From contig JAMPFK010000003.1 of the NCBI GenBank assembly GCA_023664485.1, positions 124,001 through 188,000 of the forward strand: a stretch of 64,000 nucleotides of DNA. Reading direction: 5' to 3'. A program made the position numbers and the translations under genes. This stretch comes from Bacteroides fragilis. GTDB taxonomy: Bacteria; Bacillota; Clostridia; Lachnospirales; Lachnospiraceae. Below, in pieces: positions 46,458 to 54,432 of this stretch. The notes beneath the pieces were generated by a model. It was given only the letters and a program-made list of their open reading frames with translations, was not told the origin of the DNA and made no database searches. Each line of letters starts with the position of its first letter. Positions within the stretch are counted from its first letter, which is position 1.

Positions 46458-47804
46458 TTATAGTTTCACCCGTTCCGGGTGGCGTTTCATCCAGATAAAC
46501 GCTATGATACAGATGATAACGGACAAAAAAGAACCCGCCGGCGCCGCGATTCCCATCGGGACAAGGGAATCCTTAAAACAGACCGCCGCAATATAGGCTA
46601 ACGGAATCCGGGCGCAGACGATGGAAAGCGAATTGTGAATAAAGGAAATCATGGAGAACCCATATGCGCAAAAATAGCCGCTGAAGCAGAAATGCACGCC
46701 CGCAAAAACACAGTCCCATACATAGCCGCGCATATACTGTCCCCCCAGCCGGATTACCTCTTCACTGTCCGCGAACAGCCCGACCGCGCCTTCCGCCATG
46801 AACTGCATGAACACTGAGGCAAGCGCCCCGAAAACAACCGCGATCATCGTCGCATACTTCAAAGTATCCCTTGCCCTCTCGTGCTTTCCCGCACCGATAT
46901 TCTGCGCGGAAAGCGCCGATACGGTCGAAAGCATGGACGAAGGAATCAGGAAAAGAATCCCGATCAGCTTTTCCACAATGCCCACCGCCGCCGCATCGTT
47001 CAGCCCTCTGCGATTCGCAAAAACCGTAATAACGATAAAAGCGATCTGAATGAAGCCATCCTGGATGGCAACCGGGACGCCCACCTTTAAAATTCCGCCG
47101 AGGGCCGCCTTTTCCGGCTTAAAATCGGCCCTGCAGATTCCCGGAATCATCTTCCGTTTCCAGATCACGGCAAATGAGACGAACACGCTGATCGTCTGCG
47201 ATAACGTAGTCCCAAGCGCCGCTCCCGCCGTTCCGAGTCCGAACAGGCCGATAAACAGATAATCCAACAGGATATTGCATACACAGGCTACCGCAATAAA
47301 ATACATAGGGCTCTTCGAGTCTCCCATGCCGCGGAAAACGGAGCTGATGATATTATAAGCTGTAATAAAAGGGATTCCGATAAAACAGATCGTCAGATAA
47401 CGGGCCAATCCGTCAGCCGCCTCCTCCGGGGTTGACATAACTGCTACGATCGGCTTTACCGCCAGCAATAACAGGACGGTACAAAGGACGGATACGGACA
47501 GGAACAACGTCGCGGTATTGCCGACTGCCAGATTGATCCTCTTTCTTTCCTTCGCTCCGGCCGCGCGTCCGATCATGACCGTCGAACCCATCGCCAGCCC
47601 CACGATCATGACCGTCAGCATGTGCATGACCTGGCTCCCGATGGAAACCGCCGTCGTACTCTCCACTCCGTTATACTGCCCGATAATGAACAGGTCTGCC
47701 ATGCCGTAAAGCGTCTGCAAAAAATAAGAAAGCAGATACGGCAGTGAGAAATACAAAATCGTCTTAAAAACGCTGCCGGACGTTAAGTCTCGTTTCATTT
47801 CCAT
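46458..47804 (-). CDS. MATE family efflux transporter
   Basis: 448 residues, usual MATE length, with twelve predicted hydrophobic segments. The start DLTSGSVFKTILYFSLPYLL and the repeated LPxL-type and G-L-A-M-G-S-T-V-M-I-G-R-A-A-G-A segments are typical of the NorM/DinF-type exporters. It probably expels a cationic compound in exchange for Na+ or H+ at the cell membrane. It is separate from addB and its neighbours in function. Confidence 0.92.
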   Translation of the reverse strand: MEMKRDLTSGSVFKTILYFSLPYLLSYFLQTLYGMADLFIIGQYNGVESTTAVSIGSQVMHMLTVMIVGLAMGSTVMIGRAAGAKERKRINLAVGNTATLFLSVSVLCTVLLLLAVKPIVAVMSTPEEAADGLARYLTICFIGIPFITAYNIISSVFRGMGDSKSPMYFIAVACVCNILLDYLFIGLFGLGTAGAALGTTLSQTISVFVSFAVIWKRKMIPGICRADFKPEKAALGGILKVGVPVAIQDGFIQIAFIVITVFANRRGLNDAAAVGIVEKLIGILFLIPSSMLSTVSALSAQNIGAGKHERARDTLKYATMIAVVFGALASVFMQFMAEGAVGLFADSEEVIRLGGQYMRGYVWDCVFAGVHFCFSGYFCAYGFSMISFIHNSLSIVCARIPLAYIAAVCFKDSLVPMGIAAPAGSFLSVIICIIAFIWMKRHPERVKL

Positions 47805-47830
47805 TTCATCCTCTCCGATGCCTTCTCAGC

Positions 47831-48082
47831 CTAACCCTTCAGCCCCCGCGCCTGCCTGTCCATATCTTCCACCACGATATCATAGATTTCCCCAAGCGAA
47901 GCGCAGTATTCCAATAACTGCCACGGCTCATTCGTATGGAAATGCACCTTGATCAGCTCTTCATCTCCGACTGCCAGCAGACAGTCGCCTTTCAAATGCT
48001 CCGTAATATACCCGCTGATTGCATCCTCATCCAGGTCTTCCCCTTCGATCAGCAGCTGCGTATCATACCGAAATTCCAGCAT
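47831..48082 (-). CDS. Stand-alone FakA/DAK2-type C-terminal domain protein
   Basis: 83 residues, GGAGGAAGAAAA before the ATG. The sequence (YDTQLLIEGEDLDEDAISGY, L-A-V-G-D-E-E-L-I-K-V-H-F-H-T-N-E-P) matches the last domain of fatty acid kinase FakA (DAK2-like), the part that contacts the fatty acid carrier. Full FakA is about 550 residues, yet this is a tidy small gene with its own ribosome binding site. It may be a free regulator or carrier subunit, or an ancient fragment. Confidence 0.75.
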   Translation of the reverse strand: MLEFRYDTQLLIEGEDLDEDAISGYITEHLKGDCLLAVGDEELIKVHFHTNEPWQLLEYCASLGEIYDIVVEDMDRQARGLKG

Positions 48083-48188
48083 TTTTCTTCCTCCATCTCT
48101 TTTATCCTATCTCTCTTTCCTGTCATATAGAAGCATACCGCATTTTCCGCCCGATCGGACTGCGCCGCAGCATTGCGGAAAATAATGT

Positions 48189-49142
48189 CTATTCCGCCTG
48201 AAATAACGGCGTGGACAAATAGCGGTCTCCCGAATCAGGCAGTAAGGCAACGATGACCTTTCCTTTATTTTCAGAACGTTTTGCGATCTGTGCCGCCGCA
48301 TACAGCGCCGCGCCGGAAGAAATGCCGACGAGTACGCCCTCTTTTACGGCAATCTCTCTTCCGGCCGCGTAAGCGTCCTCATTGGACACCTTAATAATTT
48401 CGTCATAAATACCGGTATCCAGCACCTCCGGCACGAAGCCCGCTCCGATCCCCTGTATCCCGTGTACGCCAGCCGCGCCGCCTGAAAGGACAGGACTGCT
48501 TTCCGGCTCCACCGCAACGATTTTTACATCCGGATTCCGCTCTTTCAAATAAGCGCCCACACCGGTAATCGTACCGCCCGTGCCCACGCCCGCGACAAAA
48601 ATGTCCACCTTCCCGTCCGTATCCTCCCAGATTTCCGGCCCCGTCGTCTTCCTGTGCATTTCAGCGTTCGCCGGATTTACGAACTGCCCCAATATAACAG
48701 AACCGGGCGTGGAAGCCTGCAGCTCTTCTGCTTTGGCAATCGCCCCTTTCATTCCCTTTGTTCCATCTGTCAATACCAGCCTGGCGCCGTAAGCCTGTAA
48801 CAGCTTTCTTCTTTCCACGCTCATTGTCTCCGGAAGCGTCAGAACCGCCTGATACCCCTTAGCCGCCGCTACCGCAGCAAGACCGATGCCCGTATTTCCC
48901 GAAGTAGGTTCGATGATTGTCGCGCCCGGCTTCAAAATACCCTTTTTTTCCGCGTCTTCGATCATATTCAAAGCAATCCTGTCCTTAACCGACCCCGCCG
49001 GATTCAAATACTCCAGTTTGACCAGGAGCACCGCATCCGTAATCTGGTTTGCCTTTTCATAGTTGACGACCTCCAGCAGAGGTGTTTTTCCAATCAGCTC
49101 CACCGCGCTTTTTTTAATATCCGCCATGATGTTTTCCTCCAA
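48189..49142 (-). CDS. cysK: Cysteine synthase A
   Basis: 317 residues. The PLP lysine lies in N-P-A-G-S-V-K-D-R, the phosphate loop in P-T-S-G-N-T-G-I-G, and V-G-T-G-G-T-I-T-G-V-G is also present. CysK makes cysteine from O-acetylserine and sulfide in the cytoplasm. A GGAAAACATC sequence precedes the ATG. Confidence 0.95.
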   Translation of the reverse strand: MEENIMADIKKSAVELIGKTPLLEVVNYEKANQITDAVLLVKLEYLNPAGSVKDRIALNMIEDAEKKGILKPGATIIEPTSGNTGIGLAAVAAAKGYQAVLTLPETMSVERRKLLQAYGARLVLTDGTKGMKGAIAKAEELQASTPGSVILGQFVNPANAEMHRKTTGPEIWEDTDGKVDIFVAGVGTGGTITGVGAYLKERNPDVKIVAVEPESSPVLSGGAAGVHGIQGIGAGFVPEVLDTGIYDEIIKVSNEDAYAAGREIAVKEGVLVGISSGAALYAAAQIAKRSENKGKVIVALLPDSGDRYLSTPLFQAE

Positions 49143-49237
49143 ATTCTTATTTCATATATTTTAAACAGGTTTTGTATGAATCCAAAGCGACTGCGGCGCT
49201 CCCTTTCCACACAGGACGCGCCGCAGCATTCATCATT

Positions 49238-49660
49238 TTACAGGCATTCTCTGATTTTTTCGATCATCTCCGCATATTCGCTCTCGCTCAGATATTTTTT
49301 ATCGGGATTCATCTGGAATGTACCTCCCCACTCGTCCTGATCCTTATATTTCGGAACGAGGTGCATGTGCAGGTGACAGCCGGTATCGCCATATGCGCCA
49401 TAATTCAGCTTATCCGGCGCAAATGCCCTGTGAATAGCCTTCGCCGCCCGTGTCACATCCGCCATAAAGCGGTTCCGCTCCTCCTCGCTGATATCCACGA
49501 TTTCACTGACATGATCCCGGTATGCTACGATACATCTTCCCGGCTTGCTCTGCTCCTTGAACAAAATCAGCTGGCTCACATCCAGATCGCAGATTTTGAT
49601 GCCGAACTTCGCCAGAAATTCTCCACCCTGACAATATCCGCAATTGCTGTTATCCATCAT
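49238..49660 (-). CDS. HIT family hydrolase
   Basis: About 140 residues from an ATG at 49658-49660 (GGAGG six bases before); a longer frame to 49705 has no such site. The histidine triad is in G-C-H-L-H-M-H-L-V-P, with N-C-G-Y-C as the N-terminal zinc-like pair. HIT proteins cleave nucleoside phosphoramidates or dinucleoside polyphosphates. No clear link to the neighbours. Confidence 0.9.
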   Translation of the reverse strand: MMDNSNCGYCQGGEFLAKFGIKICDLDVSQLILFKEQSKPGRCIVAYRDHVSEIVDISEEERNRFMADVTRAAKAIHRAFAPDKLNYGAYGDTGCHLHMHLVPKYKDQDEWGGTFQMNPDKKYLSESEYAEMIEKIRECL

Positions 49661-49727
49661 CCTCATCCTCCATTCCCGTCTGTCCCTCTGAACAGGCACA
49701 GACATTTTTTATAGTTAACGACATTGG

Positions 49728-49794
49728 AAATTGCCTTTTCGGACTTGTAAAAGCTTACCTATACGGCTTTTGCAGGAGCCGGAAAGAGCAATTT
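49728..49794. other. Two-stage perfect stem-loop between glgP and the HIT gene
   Basis: AAATTGC-CTTTTCGG at 49728-49742 pairs with CCGGAAAG-A-GCAATTT at 49779-49794 (15 pairs, one bulged A). Inside it, TGTAAAAGC (49746-49754) pairs with GCTTTTGCA (49766-49774). No T-run follows on either strand. It could be a terminator variant, an RNA structure or a small mobile repeat. Confidence 0.6.
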
Positions 49795-49897
49795 ATTATG
49801 CCGTCTGCTATAATTGTATCATATAACATCGCCAATTAACAGTGTGCGGATTGGAATCTTTTTCAATCATACAGTTTGGCCCTGTTTCCCGCCGTTC

Positions 49898-52207
49898 CTA
49901 TTTCAGCTTCCAGATATCCCTGTTATACTCCGCGATCGTCCTGTCTGAGGAGAAAAAGCCTGCCTTCGCGATATTGACGAGCATCATCTTTCTCCATTTG
50001 GCCTGGTCCTCATAATCCGCCATCATCCGATCCTTCGTTTCGATATAATCTTCCAGATCTAACAGCGTCATGAACCAGTCTTTGTTCAGAAGCTCCTTAT
50101 GAAGTCTTTCCAGGTTCTTCTTATGGCCGGCCTTCAGCGCTTCCCTACTGACGATGAAATCGACCGCCTCTTTGATGACCGGACTCTTCTTATAGTAATC
50201 TTTGGAGACATAATCCGCTTTTTCATAATGCTTAATGACCTGTTCGGATTTTTCCCCGAAAATATAGATGTTATCGTCGCCGACAAGCTCATGGATCTCT
50301 ACGTTCGCGCCGTCGGAAGTGCCGAGCGTCACCGCGCCGTTCAGCATGAACTTCATATTGCCGGTTCCGGAAGCCTCTTTGGAAGCCAGCGAAATCTGCT
50401 CGGAAATATCGCACGCCGGAATCATTTTTTCCGCATAAGATACATTGTAGTTCTCCACCATGAGCACCGTCATATACGGGCTCACTTCCGGATCCCTGTT
50501 GATGATTTCCTGCAAAACCAGCAGCAGATGAATGATATCCTGTGCGATGACATAGGCGGGCGCCGCTTTGGCGCCGAAAATAAAGGTCATCGGCCTCACG
50601 GGCTTTTTGCCTGCCTTGATCTCCAGATATTTATGAATGATGTAAAGCGCGTTCATCTGCTGGCGTTTGTATTCGTGCAGTCTCTTGGACTGGATATCGA
50701 AAATGGAATCCGGATTCAGGATAACGCCCTCCGCCTCCTTCACATAAGCCGCCAGATCCTTCTTGCGGTTCATCTTGATCTCCGCAATTCTGTTAAGCAC
50801 CTTCTCATCATCCTGGAATTCCAACAGTTTTTCCAGCTTATCCGCATCTTTCTTATAGCCGTCGCCGATGGTTCCGGAAAGAAAAGCCGCCAGTTCTCTG
50901 TTACAGGATAACAGCCACCTCCGGAAAGTGATGCCGTTCGTCTTGTTATTGAATTTCTCAGGATAGAGCTTATAGAAAGCGTTCAGCTCCGTATTTTTCA
51001 GAATATCCGTATGAATTGCCGCTACGCCGTTGACCGAAAAGCCGTAATGGATATCGATGTGCGCCATATGCACTTTTTTATCCCTGTCGATGATCTGTAC
51101 TTTCGGATCTTTGTATTTCGCCGCAACCCTTTTATCCAGCTCCTTAATGATCGGTACCAGCTGGGGAACGACCTTTTCCAGATATTCCAACGGCCATTTT
51201 TCCAGCGCCTCCGCAAGAATCGTATGATTCGTATAAGCGCAGGTCCTGCTGACAACGTCGATCGCTTCGTCCATCGTGAATGCTTTTTCATCTACCAGGA
51301 TCCGGATCAGCTCCGGGATGACCATCGTCGGATGGGTATCATTGATCTGGATCACCGCATGGTCGTACATCCTGCACAGATCGTATTTCTTCTCTTTTAA
51401 TTCCCGCAGAATAAGCTGCGCCGCGTTGCTCACCATAAAGTACTGCTGATAAATGCGAAGCAGGTTGCCGGCCCTGTCGGAATCGTCGGGATATAAGAAC
51501 AGCGTCAGATTCTTCTCGATATCCTCCTTGTCGAAATCGATGCCCTTTTTGACAATGCTCTCGTCCACCGTCTCCACGTCGAACAGCCGCAGTTTATTTA
51601 CCCCGTTGTCATAACCCAATATATCGATATCATACAACCGGGACGTCACTTTTTTATCGCCAAAATGCACGTCGAACGTCACATCCGTCTTTGTCAGCCA
51701 GGAATGCTCCTCGATCCAGTCGTTTTTCTCCGCGTGCTGCAGTCTGTTCTTAAATACCTGTTTGAACAGACCGAAATGATAATTCAGGCCGATTCCTTCC
51801 CCCGGAAGTCCCAGCGTCGCGATAGAGTCAAGAAAACACGCCGCGAGACGGCCAAGGCCGCCATTTCCGAGCGACGGTTCCGGTTCCGCTTCTTCGATGG
51901 CGCTCAGACTCTTTCCATACTTCCGGAGAATCGCATCCAGCTTGTCATAAATGCCGAGATTGAGCAGATTGTTAGATAACAGTTTCCCGATCAGAAATTC
52001 GGCGGAAATATAATAGACCTTTTTTTCGCCCTCGATCGGCTGGGATACCCGCATCAGTTTTTTGGATAAAAGCAGCAGCGCATAGTATATTTCTTCATTA
52101 CTGCATGATGCAACGTCTTTCACATACATGCTTTTTATCTGCTCTTCCAGCTCCTTTTCCAGATTCATCACCAATACGTCTCTTGTCAGATTGCTTGCCT
52201 GTGCCAT
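49898..52207 (-). CDS. glgP: Glycogen/starch/alpha-glucan phosphorylase
   Basis: 769 residues from the ATG at 52205-52207, GGAGG six bases upstream; an ATG at 52267 is not preferred. The PLP-binding region E-A-S-G-T-G-N-M-K-F-M-L-N-G-A and G-T-S-D-G-A-N-V-E-I are typical, with S-L-G-N-G-G-L-G-R-L at the N-terminal side. It releases glucose-1-phosphate from glycogen. The gene is single here; no other glycogen genes are beside it. Confidence 0.96.
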   Translation of the reverse strand: MAQASNLTRDVLVMNLEKELEEQIKSMYVKDVASCSNEEIYYALLLLSKKLMRVSQPIEGEKKVYYISAEFLIGKLLSNNLLNLGIYDKLDAILRKYGKSLSAIEEAEPEPSLGNGGLGRLAACFLDSIATLGLPGEGIGLNYHFGLFKQVFKNRLQHAEKNDWIEEHSWLTKTDVTFDVHFGDKKVTSRLYDIDILGYDNGVNKLRLFDVETVDESIVKKGIDFDKEDIEKNLTLFLYPDDSDRAGNLLRIYQQYFMVSNAAQLILRELKEKKYDLCRMYDHAVIQINDTHPTMVIPELIRILVDEKAFTMDEAIDVVSRTCAYTNHTILAEALEKWPLEYLEKVVPQLVPIIKELDKRVAAKYKDPKVQIIDRDKKVHMAHIDIHYGFSVNGVAAIHTDILKNTELNAFYKLYPEKFNNKTNGITFRRWLLSCNRELAAFLSGTIGDGYKKDADKLEKLLEFQDDEKVLNRIAEIKMNRKKDLAAYVKEAEGVILNPDSIFDIQSKRLHEYKRQQMNALYIIHKYLEIKAGKKPVRPMTFIFGAKAAPAYVIAQDIIHLLLVLQEIINRDPEVSPYMTVLMVENYNVSYAEKMIPACDISEQISLASKEASGTGNMKFMLNGAVTLGTSDGANVEIHELVGDDNIYIFGEKSEQVIKHYEKADYVSKDYYKKSPVIKEAVDFIVSREALKAGHKKNLERLHKELLNKDWFMTLLDLEDYIETKDRMMADYEDQAKWRKMMLVNIAKAGFFSSDRTIAEYNRDIWKLK

Positions 52208-52276
52208 AAAAATCCTCCATTCTTGCTTAGCCCGCGGATCCGGGCGGCGCCGAAAGCGCCCTGGCATTCAATTTGC

Positions 52277-52300
52277 CTGTGAAAAATCTGTTTTTCACAG
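52277..52300. repeat. Inverted repeat between lacI-type gene and glgP
   Basis: CTGTGAAAAA and TTTTTCACAG are perfect 10-bp arms with a four-base loop, in the 150-base gap. It may terminate the LacI gene or act as a regulatory site for glgP; there is no T-run outside the stem. Confidence 0.5.
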
Positions 52301-52357
52301 GATCATTTCCTTCTTAACATCATTATGAAACAGTATTCGCATATTTATCCTGTCTTA

Positions 52358-53347
52358 TCAATGGATAACATCCAAATACCGCATCCGGATCAACTCGTAA
52401 TCCATCACGATTTCTTCCCCGGTCCCGCCTTCCAGAAGCCTTTTCAGCTCTGTCACCGCCCTCGCCGCGATCGCGCCAAAATCCTGTCTGACCGTATTCA
52501 TCTGCTTACCCGCATAGCCCATCAGCGTAATCCCGTCAAAGCCGCAGACCGGACGGAAAATATCCATTTCTATCAGCGCCTTCATCGCGCCGATCGCCAT
52601 CAGGTCGGAAGCGCAGACGACGACATCTTTCTTTCTGGCATAACGGAACGTATGCCTTCGCGCCTCCAGTTCGGAAAAATTGCCGTTCCGCACGAGCAGC
52701 GGCAGTTCCAGCTCTTCCGCCAGCTTTTGAATGCCCTTCAGCCGTTCCGCCGCCACATAGCTGTTCTTCCTGCCGGCAAGATAAAGGATGCTCTTCGCCT
52801 GATTCTCTTCTATCGTTTTTCTCGCCACCTCATACTGCGCGGCGGCCTGGTCTATCCAGACGCAGGACGTATTTTCGTTGACGAGCGGAGCTTCCACGGC
52901 CACAATCTTAAAAATCCCGGACGCGATCAGGCTGTGCAGGACCTCATCATCCCTGGACAATCCAAAAAGAATCAGCCCGGTAATGCTCTGGGAACGCAGG
53001 TAACGGACGATCTCTTCCACCGTCATTTTTTTAATCATGGAATAAAAGACCGTAATGACGTCCAGATTCAGCTCTACCGCCTGTTGGATCGCTCCGACAA
53101 GGGACTGCATATTGATTTCATCCACCGCCTGCTTCGCATTATCGAGGTCCAGAAGAATCGCCACCCGGCCCGACTGCTTGGAAGAAAGGGCTGCCGCCAC
53201 GGAGTTCGGCACGAAATTCAGCTCTTCCACCGCTTCTTTTACTTTTTTCTTCGTCTCATCGCTGACATTCGGGTAATCGTTCAACACCTTGGATACGGTG
53301 GATATCGCCACCCCGGCCCGCTTTGCCACATCTTTAATCGATACCAT
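52358..53347 (-). CDS. LacI family transcriptional regulator
   Basis: 329 residues. SIKDVAKRAGVAISTVSKVL is the LacI helix-turn-helix and hinge start, followed by a periplasmic-binding-protein-like sensor (V-A-I-L-L-D-L, L-I-L-F-G-L-S). It would bind a sugar or phosphosugar and repress or activate nearby genes. A promoter and paired operator-like sites lie directly upstream, consistent with self-control. Targets could be glgP downstream or the glycan-use genes upstream. Confidence 0.93.
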   Translation of the reverse strand: MVSIKDVAKRAGVAISTVSKVLNDYPNVSDETKKKVKEAVEELNFVPNSVAAALSSKQSGRVAILLDLDNAKQAVDEINMQSLVGAIQQAVELNLDVITVFYSMIKKMTVEEIVRYLRSQSITGLILFGLSRDDEVLHSLIASGIFKIVAVEAPLVNENTSCVWIDQAAAQYEVARKTIEENQAKSILYLAGRKNSYVAAERLKGIQKLAEELELPLLVRNGNFSELEARRHTFRYARKKDVVVCASDLMAIGAMKALIEMDIFRPVCGFDGITLMGYAGKQMNTVRQDFGAIAARAVTELKRLLEGGTGEEIVMDYELIRMRYLDVIH

Positions 53348-53399
53348 ATTTCCTCTTATTCCGCCGCCTCCGCGGCCCTCCCATCGGGAAGCAGAATTT

Positions 53400-53427
53400 G
53401 GAAAAGGTTTTCCGGAAATCGTTTTCC
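53400..53427. promoter_or_regulatory. Two adjacent LacI-type operator-like palindromes
   Basis: GGAAAAGGTTTTCC (53400-53413) and GGAAATCGTTTTCC (53414-53427) are side by side, the second with the C-G centre common in LacI-family sites. They lie at the expected transcription start of the LacI gene, just after its -10 box, so binding would block its own transcription. Confidence 0.5.
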
Positions 53428-53433
53428 TTAATT

Positions 53434-53462
53434 ATCATATACCTGTTATCGCAATTTGTAAA
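53434..53462 (-). promoter_or_regulatory. Sigma-70-type promoter of the LacI gene
   Basis: On the minus strand TTTACA (53457-53462) and TATGAT (53434-53439) are separated by 17 bases, a good -35/-10 pair about 90 bases before the LacI start codon. Confidence 0.6.
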
Positions 53463-53485
53463 CCATCTTTTCCCAAAAAGTCTTT

Positions 53486-53513
53486 AAGCCTCCTGCGTAA
53501 AAGCAGGAGGCTT
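53486..53513 (-). terminator. Terminator after the glycan-use operon
   Basis: AAGCCTCCTGC and GCAGGAGGCTT form a perfect 11-bp GC-rich stem with a six-base loop, followed on the minus strand by AAAGACTTTTT. It lies 46 bases after the F5/8-like gene, between that operon and the LacI promoter. Confidence 0.75.
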
Positions 53514-53558
53514 ATTTCATAAAAAGAAGAAACTGATTCCCATCATCCGGCCCGCCGG

Positions 53559-54347
53559 TCACCCTTCTCTCCCATACACCTCGATCTGGCTCAGCGCTGG
53601 GAACGGCGACGGATCGTCCGCTTTGATCAGCTGTCCGAGCCGCACCCATCGTATCCTTTTCGGTTCAAACGCCAGCACATGCGGAAGGCTGCTCTTTTCC
53701 AGATCCCAGACGATTTCCGACTGGTCGGAAAAAGTCAGCGTCACCTGCTTCCACCAGTTATCGTGCGGAAAATCGGAACGGGTGTACAGCACCACCTTAT
53801 CGGCCTCCACTTCCCTGCCGAAATCCACCGTCATCTCCGCATCGTCCTGCATATTGATGCCCCAGGATTCATAAGGCCATTCGCCGTGGGAACGGTTCTC
53901 ACATACGCCGTCGATCGCATTTCTGGCCGCGAACACCGATTCGCCCCGCGTCTCCACATTAGCCGCCGCATGCGGAAAGCAGTTCGTATCGCCGTGCTGA
54001 TCGCATACATTCAGCGCCAGATTCCTGTAAGCGCATATTTCGTCTTCCCGTGCGGTTCTCGCATACAGATAATGTCTGTTCCCTGCAAAAACCTTGGGCG
54101 AATAGCAGATACGCTTCTCGCCGAACGGAACCGCATAGGAAACGTTCCCCGTAATATAACAGAAAGCCGCTCCCATCGCATCGTCTACCTGCAAAAAAAC
54201 ATGAATGTTCTTTTCCGAGGTCTCCAGCACAATCCTGTCTCCCTCCTGATATTCTGCGGTGCACACGAGGCTCACATAATCCTCCCCGCTGCTCACGCAG
54301 ATCGTTTTTCCGCTTTTATCCAAAACCTTCAATGCCAATACTGCCAT
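53559..54347 (-). CDS. F5/8 type C (discoidin-like) domain protein
   Basis: 262 residues, no signal peptide. The C-terminal part (about 130-255) resembles a carbohydrate-binding discoidin fold: A-R-N-A-I-D-G-V, G-E-W-P-Y-E-S-W-G-I-N, M-T-V-D-F-G-R-E-V-E-A-D-K-V-V-L-Y and ending S-Q-I-E-V-Y-G. The first 120 residues are a separate beta-rich region. It follows the DUF2264 gene in the same operon, and may bind or sense the glycan handled by the neighbours. No catalytic site seen. Confidence 0.68.
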   Translation of the reverse strand: MAVLALKVLDKSGKTICVSSGEDYVSLVCTAEYQEGDRIVLETSEKNIHVFLQVDDAMGAAFCYITGNVSYAVPFGEKRICYSPKVFAGNRHYLYARTAREDEICAYRNLALNVCDQHGDTNCFPHAAANVETRGESVFAARNAIDGVCENRSHGEWPYESWGINMQDDAEMTVDFGREVEADKVVLYTRSDFPHDNWWKQVTLTFSDQSEIVWDLEKSSLPHVLAFEPKRIRWVRLGQLIKADDPSPFPALSQIEVYGREG

Positions 54348-54432
54348 CGTTACCCTCTCCTGTCCAATAGATTCCTTTTCTGTCCGCCCTGTTTTTCAAG
54401 GGCTTTCTGCCGTTACCTGCCGCCATACGCCG

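Noticed and set aside
52325..53431. 368-codon open frame on the plus strand
   Set aside because: It covers the clear LacI gene on the other strand and its operators, and its protein has no recognisable domain.
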